In this document: piece by piece, positions 8,000-13,516 of the stretch
How the letters are laid out: each line of letters opens with the position of its first letter
Position numbering within the stretch: position 1 is the first letter of the stretch
Source: Proteobacteria bacterium UBA3588
Lineage (GTDB): Bacteria; Pseudomonadota; Gammaproteobacteria; Thiohalomonadales; Thiohalomonadaceae
DNA: 13,516 nucleotides
Direction: 5' to 3'
Assembly (NCBI GenBank): GCA_002376325.1
Contig: DFMR01000154.1
Span: 2,893 to 16,408 of the forward strand
The notes under the pieces: model-generated
The model's database searches: none
The model's input: only the letters and a program-made list of their open reading frames with translations
What the model was told of the DNA's origin: nothing
Made by a program: the position numbers and the translations under genes

Positions 8000-8023
8000 G
8001 GGAGGGCGGTTCGCCGCCCTCCC
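8000..8023 (+). terminator. Strong TTCG hairpin after nosZ (attenuator or mRNA-end stabiliser)
   Basis: A perfect 10-bp stem, GGGAGGGCGG (8000-8009) with CCGCCCTCCC (8014-8023), is closed by the exceptionally stable tetraloop TTCG. It begins 8 bases after the nosZ stop. No T-run follows, so complete intrinsic termination is unlikely. The position between nosZ and nosD suggests partial termination or protection of the nosZ message from 3' decay, giving more nosZ than nosDFYL. This role is inference. Confidence 0.7.
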
Positions 8024-8204
8024 GCTTCGGCGGAATCGATCATGTCGCGTTATTTGTTTCGGCTACGCTTTTACGGGACGCTGTTGTCCGTCAATGCGGC
8101 ACCGCATGTGACGCCACGCGGCCTCTCCCGTGTCGACTCGGGACAGACCGTAACGGACCCGGTCACCGACACATATTTTTCACCTTAATTCGACGAATGG
8201 GTTT

Positions 8205-9524
8205 GTGGTGCTGACACGCGATATCCTTTTGTTCTGGTTGACGCTGGCATTGATGCTGTCGACGCCGGCGGTCGCTGCGATCTACCAGGTGACCGGCAGC
8301 GGTCGCCAACTCACTGCGGCGCTGGCGCGGGCTCGTTCCGGCGACACCATTGTCGTTCATCCCGGTGTTTACCATGTCCATTTGGTGGTTAACAAATCGG
8401 TGACGCTGAAGGGCGTCGGAACACCGGTTCTTGATGGATCAGGTCATGGCAATGTCGTTCTGATCAAGGTACCGCATGTCGTATTGCAGGGATTCGTGGT
8501 TCGTAACTCCGGTAGAAACCTCACCAATATGGATGCCGGGGTTTTCGTGACGGGCCACGCTGCCGGTGTCGTCATTCAGGATAACCGGTTCGTCGGCGAC
8601 CTGTTCGGGATCTGGTTGGACGGTTGCAACAATCCGCAAGTGATCGGCAACGTGGTGCGCGGCCTGCGCCAGCTCCGCTCACCGGACCGCGGCGACGGCA
8701 TTCATTTCTGGAGCGTCAAAAACGGGTTGGCGTCCGGCAACGATATCGCCTATTCGAGGGATGGAATCTATATCTACGACAGCAACCACAATACCCTGAG
8801 CGGTAACACGATGCACGACACGCGTTACGGCATTCACTACATGTATTCGAACCACAACAGGATCATCGGCAATCACACCTACCATACGCGCGCCGGCTAC
8901 GCATTGATGGAGTCGGACCACCTGCTGGTGCAGGACAATACCTCACGGGATGACCGGAATTACGGCATTCTCATGAACTTTATCACCTACAGCGAAATCG
9001 TTCACAATCGCGTCATCGCGGTGGCCAGCGGCCTGAGCTATGCCACCGGCGGAAGCGCGGTCGCCGGTGCCGAGGGCAAAGCGCTGTTCGCCTACAACTG
9101 CGTTTTCAATAAGATTACGGGGAACCTTTTTGCCGATAGCGGGATCGGATTGCATCTGACCGCCGGGTCGGAGCAAAACCAGGTCTATGGCAACGCCTTT
9201 GTACACAACCATATTCAAGTGCGCTACGGCAACAACCGGCCGGAAGAGTGGTCGTGGAAAAAACAGGGAAATTACTGGAGCGACTACATGGGCTGGGACC
9301 TGAACAGCGATGGCCTCGGCGATGTGCCGTATATACCCAACGATGCCATGGACCGGCTGCTGTGGATATACCCGAACGTGCGGTTGCTCATCAATAGCCC
9401 CGCCATCGAGACGGTGCGGTGGGTGCAGCGGCAATTCCCCATCTTTTCCGACCCGAAGGTGCGGGACAGTTACCCGTTGATGCAATCGCCGGTGCCTTTA
9501 CCGAAGGAGCAAGCTCATCCATGA
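8205..9524 (+). CDS. nosD: NosD, periplasmic copper-site maturation protein
   Basis: NosD works with the NosFY ABC transporter to assemble the CuZ site of NosZ. The 439-residue product has a signal peptide (LLFWLTLALMLSTPAVAA) and then a right-handed parallel beta-helix made of repeated turns with N, G and I/V ladders, the CASH/NosD fold. Typical turns are DGIYIYDSNHNTLSGN and YGIHYMYSNHNRIIGN at about residues 187-225. The start is a GTG at 8205 (a second GTG follows at 8208) with no clear ribosome binding site, so translation may be weak. The ATG at 8197 is in another frame and stops at once. It is separated from nosZ by 212 bases holding the hairpin; I found no FNR box there. Its stop overlaps the nosF start (ATGA at 9521), indicating coupled translation. 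Confidence 0.95.
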   Translation: MVLTRDILLFWLTLALMLSTPAVAAIYQVTGSGRQLTAALARARSGDTIVVHPGVYHVHLVVNKSVTLKGVGTPVLDGSGHGNVVLIKVPHVVLQGFVVRNSGRNLTNMDAGVFVTGHAAGVVIQDNRFVGDLFGIWLDGCNNPQVIGNVVRGLRQLRSPDRGDGIHFWSVKNGLASGNDIAYSRDGIYIYDSNHNTLSGNTMHDTRYGIHYMYSNHNRIIGNHTYHTRAGYALMESDHLLVQDNTSRDDRNYGILMNFITYSEIVHNRVIAVASGLSYATGGSAVAGAEGKALFAYNCVFNKITGNLFADSGIGLHLTAGSEQNQVYGNAFVHNHIQVRYGNNRPEEWSWKKQGNYWSDYMGWDLNSDGLGDVPYIPNDAMDRLLWIYPNVRLLINSPAIETVRWVQRQFPIFSDPKVRDSYPLMQSPVPLPKEQAHP

Positions 9525-10471
9525 ATACGACGGCGATCGAGTTGACGCATCTGCGCAAGGCATTCGGTCCGCTGCAGGCGCTGGACGACGTTTCGCTCAC
9601 TGTTCCCGAAGGACAGATCTGGGGACTGCTCGGCCATAACGGCGCAGGCAAGACGACGCTGATGAAGCACTTGCTCGGGCTGCTCGTGCCGACCGGCGGC
9701 GAGGTGCGGGTGTTGGGCCGTTCCCCCACCGGCAGCGATGCCCGCGCATTGCGGCGCGAGGTGGGCTACCTGCCGGAGACGGTGGCGTTCTATCCCGAAC
9801 TCACCGGGCGGGAGATCCTGAAGTATTTCGCCCGCCTGAAAGATGTCGCCCCGTCGCAGTGCGAACGGATGCTGGCGGATGTCGAATTGACCGATGCCGC
9901 CGACCGGCGGGCACGGACCTACTCCAACGGGATGCGCCAGCGTCTCGGCCTCGCCCAGGCGATGCTCGGGCACCCCCGTCTGCTGCTGCTGGATGAGCCG
10001 ACCGCCGGCCTGGACCCGATCGCGACGCAGCGGTTTTACCGGAAGGTGAAGCAGCTGGCGGGAGAGGGGGTGAGCATTCTGCTCTCGTCCCACATTCTGG
10101 CCGGCGTCGAGCGGCATGTGGATCGGGTGGCGATTCTGGGCAGCGGCAAGCTGCTGGCTGCGGGGACCCTCGGTGAACTGCGCGCCCGGGTGCGATTGCC
10201 GGTGGTCATTCGCGTGCGCCTGTCCGGGGCGATCTCCGAGTGGCCGGCCGTCGCTGGAGAAGAGGGGCGCGCGGCCAAGCGTATCGGCGACGGTGAATTC
10301 GAATTTCGTGTTCCGGAACAGGGCAAACTCTATCTCCTGCAGCAGCTGACGGCACGCGACGATGTGGTGGATCTTTCCGTGATGCCGCCGACCCTGGACG
10401 ACGTTTATGCGCACTACTGCGGTGTTTCGGAACAGGCACCAACGGCCTCGGCAGAGGGGGCGGAACAATGA
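9521..10471 (+). CDS. nosF: NosF, ABC transporter ATPase for NosZ maturation
   Basis: Cytoplasmic ATPase that pairs with the NosY permease and NosD in maturing the copper centre of NosZ. The 316-residue product has Walker A GHNGAGKT (residues 38-45), the signature YSNGMRQRLGLAQ (S135-N136-G137), Walker B LLLLDEPTAGLDP (D158, E159) and the switch histidine H191 (SSHIL). The signature reads SNGMR rather than the common SGGQ, as expected for this branch. The ATG at 9521 overlaps the nosD stop and has AGGAG at 9505-9509, 11 bases upstream. A C-terminal extension of about 100 residues follows the ATPase core, common in ABC-2-type drug and NosF ATPases. The stop overlaps nosY. Confidence 0.96.
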   Translation: MNTTAIELTHLRKAFGPLQALDDVSLTVPEGQIWGLLGHNGAGKTTLMKHLLGLLVPTGGEVRVLGRSPTGSDARALRREVGYLPETVAFYPELTGREILKYFARLKDVAPSQCERMLADVELTDAADRRARTYSNGMRQRLGLAQAMLGHPRLLLLDEPTAGLDPIATQRFYRKVKQLAGEGVSILLSSHILAGVERHVDRVAILGSGKLLAAGTLGELRARVRLPVVIRVRLSGAISEWPAVAGEEGRAAKRIGDGEFEFRVPEQGKLYLLQQLTARDDVVDLSVMPPTLDDVYAHYCGVSEQAPTASAEGAEQ

Positions 10472-11307
10472 GCGTCGTACGGACAATCGCGATAAAGGAA
10501 TTCCGGGACGGGTTACGCAACCGCTGGGTTGTCGCCATCACTATCGTGTTCGCCCTGCTGGCCATCGGCATCGCTTATTTCGGGCCTGCCGCCTCCGGCA
10601 CCGTGGGGTTCGCCTCTCTGGCGACGACGGTGGTCAGTCTTGCCAGCCTCGCCGTGTTTCTCATCCCGCTGATTGCCCTGATGCTGGCCTACGACAGCAT
10701 CGTGGGCGAACGTGAGCTGGGTACGCTGCTGCTGGTGCTGAGCTATCCGATCAGCCGGCGTCAACTCATCGTCGGCAAGTTTTTCGGCCACGGCGCCATC
10801 ATGGCCGTCTCCACCGTGGTGGGCTTCGGCGCCGCCGGTCTGCTCATCGCCGGTCTGACCCGCCAACTCGCCAACCCTGAGTTTTGGGGGGCCTTCGGTC
10901 TGTTCATCGTCTCGGCGACGCTGCTTGGATTGGTATTCGTCGGCATCGCCTACCTCATCAGTGTTTCAGTCTCCGAGAAGTCGAAGGCGGCGGGGATCGC
11001 GCTGGTGGTCTGGTTCGGGTTCGTTATCGTTTTCGACCTCGCGCTGCTGGGTGTGCTCGTGGTCACTCGCGGCGCGGTGGGTGATGTGGGTCGGACAATA
11101 TTTCCGTATCTGCTGCTTCTCAACCCGACGGATATGTTTCGTGCCGCCAACCTGATCGGTTTCTCGACGGTGCGCAGCTACGTCGGGTTGGCCAACTCCG
11201 TCAACGGTGGTGTCCTCTCGCCCGTGGTTCTCATCGGCGGGTTGCTGGTATGGATTGTGGTGCCGCTCTGGTTGGCGGTTCGCCGGTTTCGCCGACAGGA
11301 GATGTAG
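10468..11307 (+). CDS. nosY: NosY, ABC-2 type membrane permease
   Basis: Integral membrane partner of NosF. The 279-residue product has six hydrophobic segments, starting with WVVAITIVFALLAIGIAYF near residue 15 and ending with VVLIGGLLVWIVVPLWLAV near the C-terminus, and a short basic tail (RRFRRQE). The cytoplasmic motif GERELGTLLLVLSYPISRRQ between the second and third segments is typical of ABC-2 permeases, where it contacts the ATPase. It starts in an ATGA overlap with nosF. The transported species is not settled by sequence; in the family it has been proposed to be a sulfur species or to act as a mechanical coupler for NosD. Confidence 0.95.
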   Translation: MSVVRTIAIKEFRDGLRNRWVVAITIVFALLAIGIAYFGPAASGTVGFASLATTVVSLASLAVFLIPLIALMLAYDSIVGERELGTLLLVLSYPISRRQLIVGKFFGHGAIMAVSTVVGFGAAGLLIAGLTRQLANPEFWGAFGLFIVSATLLGLVFVGIAYLISVSVSEKSKAAGIALVVWFGFVIVFDLALLGVLVVTRGAVGDVGRTIFPYLLLLNPTDMFRAANLIGFSTVRSYVGLANSVNGGVLSPVVLIGGLLVWIVVPLWLAVRRFRRQEM

Positions 11308-11350
11308 GCCATGCGTTATGGAACTGCGTGAGCGGGACGATGAGGTAATT

Positions 11351-11935
11351 ATGAATATGTGCAATCCCAGAAGATTTGCGGTGCTGTTTTCGGTTGTCCC
11401 ACTGTTGGTCTCGGCGCTGTTGTTGGCGGGTTGCGGCAAGTCGTATCAGGCCAAAGACCAGCCGCCGGTGCCGATAAAGCCGGGCGATCAGTGTGCCGTA
11501 TGCGGGATGTATATCACCGAATATCCCGGTCCCCGCGGCGAGGCCTACATTCAGGGTCGTTCCACGCCGTTGAAATTCGGCTCGACACGGGACTTCTTCG
11601 CCTATGTCTTGCAGCCCGAGGACAAGCCGTTGCTGCAGACGCTCTACGTCCAGGATACGGCGGCCATCGACTGGAAACATCCGAAGGGCCACTGGATCGA
11701 TGCACGCAAGGCATGGTATGTCCCCGAATCGGCGTTGCCCGGCGCGATGGGGCCGACGTTGGCATCGTTCCGTAACAAGGCCGATGCCGAAAAATTTGCG
11801 CAGCGCTACAATGCAAAAGTACTCCGCTACGGCGACGTTACCATTCAAATGATAACGTCCATGCCCGCGCCGAAGATGAACATGAAGCCGATGCCCAAGG
11901 ATATGAAAGCCATGCCGATGTCTCCGCAGAAGTAA
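11351..11935 (+). CDS. nosL: NosL, outer-membrane copper(I) lipoprotein chaperone
   Basis: NosL delivers Cu(I) for assembly of NosZ copper sites. The start at 11351 is supported by GAGG (11342-11345), 5 bases upstream. The open frame extends further up into nosY, but that part is not family-like. The 194-residue product has a lipoprotein signal ending in LLLAGC, with the lipidated cysteine at C28. The copper motif C48-x2-C51-G-M53 follows, then the family hallmarks EAYIQGR, DFFAYV and DARKAWYV. The tail is unusually rich in Met and Pro (APKMNMKPMPKDMKAMPM), which could add weak copper sites. It lies 43 bases after nosY and closes the intact operon. A decayed second copy follows. Confidence 0.95.
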   Translation: MNMCNPRRFAVLFSVVPLLVSALLLAGCGKSYQAKDQPPVPIKPGDQCAVCGMYITEYPGPRGEAYIQGRSTPLKFGSTRDFFAYVLQPEDKPLLQTLYVQDTAAIDWKHPKGHWIDARKAWYVPESALPGAMGPTLASFRNKADAEKFAQRYNAKVLRYGDVTIQMITSMPAPKMNMKPMPKDMKAMPMSPQK

Positions 11936-11959
11936 CTCCCCTTGTGGCGATTGTCGCTC

Positions 11960-11985
11960 CGGCGGCCGTTTGAAACGGTGCGCCG
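11960..11985 (+). terminator. Possible hairpin terminator after nosL
   Basis: CGGCG (11960-11964) pairs with CGCCG (11981-11985), and an inner CCGTTT/AAACGG dyad lies between them. No T-run follows, so this is at best an imperfect end signal. A second small hairpin with stem GCGTTT (12047-12052) and AAACGC (12059-12064) is followed by TTT. Neither is strong evidence of termination. Confidence 0.3.
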
Positions 11986-12081
11986 GGCGGCAAAATGGCC
12001 GCTGCGTTTCCCTGTGGACAGTGCGTGAACGAGAAAGCAGTGTTATGCGTTTAAGGAAAAACGCTTTGGTAAGACGCAGAG

Positions 12082-12437
12082 ATGCGAAAACGACGAATCC
12101 TAGACCCGAAGGCTGAGGCTTACGTGCAGGGCCGCAAGCGGCCATACAAGTCGCGTGACATGTTCGCCTGGTACCTGCAACCGTAGAGCGTCACGGTGGC
12201 TGAGAAGGTCTTCGCCCACGAGATGGGGCCACCTGTTGGAAGTCGCCTTCCGGCAAGGATTTTACCGACGCCCGCAAGGCGTGGTATGTGGTAGGTTCCG
12301 GTACACTAGCGGTACTCGATTCGCTCAATACCCTGAACGGAATACACAGCATGCCCAAGGGTAGCGGGCAACACGAGACCATATCTAAATCACTGCCTAA
12401 GGGCATGAATATGGCACCGCATACACGGACACGTTGA
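12082..12437 (+). pseudogene. nosL: Degraded second nosL copy
   Basis: From the ATG at 12082 the first frame reads MRKRRILDPKAEAYVQGRK and then RDMFAWYLQP. This aligns without gaps to the intact NosL from GMYITEYPGPRGEAYIQGR to DFFAYVLQP. A TAG (12184-12186) then interrupts the frame, which continues with AEKVFAHEMG. A one-base deletion between about 12225 and 12255 shifts the rest, which resumes as KDFTDARKAWYVVGS (from 12255) and runs to a TGA at 12435-12437. The end contains MPKG and LPKGMNMAPH, echoing the Met/Pro tail of nosL. The signal peptide, lipobox and CxxCxM copper site are missing or unreadable. In the shared DARKAWYV stretch all residues are identical, but four of eight codons differ silently, so this is an old or separately acquired paralogue. 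The codons before 12082 may also be eroded nosL sequence. Confidence 0.8.
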
Positions 12438-12738
12438 TCCTGCTTATCGGCACAGCATGAGTCTGTAGGTGCGGAGTATGTTGAGCTGAACAACGGCAAT
12501 ATAGTGAAGCCTCCGCGGGCAATAACGGTTGCCGATATCCGTTCATGCTTCCTGTGCGGTCTTGCGCATGGTGTCGACTATCTCCAGCTTTACAAGGATT
12601 GCCGCCACATCGGGTTGCTCCTCAAATGGATGCGGCATCTTGGCACTAAGTGCATTATCGGCGGCATAGGCAGCAACGATAACACGATGAAGACGAGAAT
12701 CTGGTACGCTGTCACCGCTTGCCGACCACCAGCCAAGC
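12438..12738. other. Stretch without a supported gene before dnr
   Basis: About 300 bases between the nosL pseudogene and the dnr promoter. The + strand frame at 12504-12803 has a composition unlike a real protein. The - strand has a stop-free frame ending in TGA at 12543-12545, whose translation (for example AAYAADNALSAKMPH and EEQPDVAAILVKLEI) looks protein-like. It has no start codon, runs back into dnr and matches no family I recognise. It may be the 3' remnant of a gene cut off when dnr came to lie here, or chance. Confidence 0.4.
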
Positions 12739-12767
12739 TTGGCACAGACAGATTTTATAACTATGGT
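12739..12767 (+). promoter_or_regulatory. Possible sigma-70 promoter of dnr
   Basis: TTGGCA (12739-12744, 5 of 6 to TTGACA) and TATGGT (12762-12767, 4 of 6 to TATAAT) are separated by 17 bases. The predicted start near 12774 lies after the ATG at 12770 and before the ATG at 12800, which supports the later start. No FNR box is visible upstream, so dnr may be expressed without Fnr. Confidence 0.35.
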
Positions 12768-12799
12768 ATATGGCCGATTCTCAACTGGACTCCATCGAT

Positions 12800-13486
12800 A
12801 TGAGCCAACAAAAAATACCTGAATGCGAGCTGCAGACGCATCCTATGTTCGCTGGACTCAGCGACGGGCAATTGGCCATGATAAAGGAAGGGTCTCAACT
12901 GATAACACTGGAGATTGGCGAGCACCTTTTCGCGCAAGGGCAAGCTGCGGAGCGTTTCTATTTGCTATGTTCCGGTAGAGTTAAACTCTATCGCCTCTCG
13001 CCTGCGGGCAACGAAAAGGTGATCGAGATTGTGCGTTCCGGACAGGTATTCGCAGAGGCGTTGATGTTCATGGATGCGCCTCTCTATCCGGTATATTCCA
13101 AGGAAAAGACGGCATACGAGATTTACTCAATCAACAATAAGCTGTTCCTCAATATTTTGCGCAACTCGGTCGATACCTGCTTCCGGTTGATGGCGGATAT
13201 CAGCCTGCGCTTACACCAACTGCTCAATGAGATCGATGCGCTGACGCTACAAAATGCTACCTTGAGGCTGGTCAATTTTCTGCTGGGGCAGGTGCCGCCT
13301 GATGCCGGTAATGCCATAGAGGTCGCGTTGCCGGCAGCAAAAAACATCATTGCGTCGCGGCTCTCTATTCAGCCAGAAACTCTGTCGCGCATTCTGCACA
13401 ATTTGGGAGATCAAGGACTGATCTCGGTGAAAGGCCTTAATGTGCAAATCCACGACGTCCGGGGGTTGCGAGCCTACCACGAATGA
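12800..13486 (+). CDS. dnr: Dnr-type Crp/Fnr regulator (nitric oxide responsive type)
   Basis: Transcription regulator of the DNR branch, which in Pseudomonas responds to NO through heme and activates nir, nor and nos genes. From the ATG at 12800 it has 228 residues and the same N-terminal length as P. aeruginosa DNR (227 residues). An in-frame ATG at 12770 would add ten residues. The sensor domain carries the DNR-like stretches VKLYRLSPAGNEKVIEIV and FAEALMFMDAPLYPVYS. The long dimerisation helix (RLMADISLRLHQLLNEIDALTLQNAT) follows, then the recognition helix SIQPETLSRI with E193, S196 and R197, which fits TTGAT-N4-ATCAA sites. The Fnr four-cysteine set is absent (only C9, C56 and C136-like scattered cysteines), so it does not sense oxygen through an iron-sulfur cluster. 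Its place beside the nos genes suggests it controls the nosR box at 3688. Heme binding is inferred from the family. Confidence 0.88.
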   Translation: MSQQKIPECELQTHPMFAGLSDGQLAMIKEGSQLITLEIGEHLFAQGQAAERFYLLCSGRVKLYRLSPAGNEKVIEIVRSGQVFAEALMFMDAPLYPVYSKEKTAYEIYSINNKLFLNILRNSVDTCFRLMADISLRLHQLLNEIDALTLQNATLRLVNFLLGQVPPDAGNAIEVALPAAKNIIASRLSIQPETLSRILHNLGDQGLISVKGLNVQIHDVRGLRAYHE

Positions 13487-13516
13487 CCGGAAACCGGCCC
13501 CTCGGTCCCACTCGAT

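Noticed and set aside
9515..10486. Long - strand open frame opposite nosF
   Set aside because: It mirrors the GC-rich nosF codons; the + strand has all ABC ATPase motifs.
12155..12364. + strand open frame within the nosL relic
   Set aside because: It is a third frame of the relic; the nosL-like blocks lie in the other two frames on either side of the deletion.
1..13516. CRISPR arrays, tRNA or rRNA genes, phage genes or riboswitches
   Set aside because: I saw no regularly spaced repeats, no tRNA-like cloverleaf and no phage-type genes on either strand.

Overview
The window carries a complete clade I nitrous oxide reduction locus, nosR-nosZ-nosD-nosF-nosY-nosL, all on the + strand. It is framed by two Crp/Fnr-family regulators of different types. 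The Tat-exported NosZ, the nosRZDFYL order, an Fnr protein that aligns almost residue by residue with E. coli FNR, and a Dnr closely resembling the Pseudomonas protein all point to a denitrifying member of the Pseudomonadota, most likely a gammaproteobacterium. I cannot name the genus from sequence alone.

Left flank (1-2139). The 3' end of an assimilatory nitrate reductase gene (nasA) enters from the window edge. It ends in the molybdopterin-dinucleotide-binding region and a C-terminal BFD-like [2Fe-2S] domain. Behind it lies roughly 1 kb without an intact gene. This stretch contains a fossil of an IS5-type transposase on the - strand (about 1217-1650), broken by in-frame stops and a frameshift. 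It marks the seam between nitrate assimilation and denitrification.

Regulatory and export block (2140-3331). An Fnr with all four iron-sulfur cysteines is preceded by a good FNR box (2140-2153) and a correctly spaced -10 element, so it probably controls itself. A 66-residue TatA/TatE-type protein follows. It fits the locus because NosZ has a twin-arginine signal.

Nos block (3332-11935). An FNR/DNR box (3688-3701) with the same spacing to a -10 element precedes nosR. NosR is the membrane flavo-iron-sulfur electron donor. NosZ carries all seven CuZ histidines and the CuA ligands. NosDFY form the ABC-type maturation system, and NosL is the copper lipoprotein chaperone. A 10-bp hairpin closed by a TTCG tetraloop sits just after nosZ. 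nosD-nosF and nosF-nosY are translationally coupled through ATGA overlaps.

Right flank (11936-13516). Directly after nosL is a decayed, diverged second nosL copy (about 12082-12437), with a nonsense codon, a frameshift and a still recognisable Met-rich tail. An unexplained stretch follows, then a gene for a Dnr-type (cysteine-cluster-free, nitric-oxide-responsive type) regulator. The likely logic is that low oxygen activates Fnr and nitrogen oxides activate Dnr. Both have the E..SR recognition residues for TTGAT-N4-ATCAA boxes and could drive nosR.

I found no wholly new system. The most notable items are the nosL pseudogene, the matching pair of FNR promoters, the nosZ-nosD hairpin and the transposase scar.
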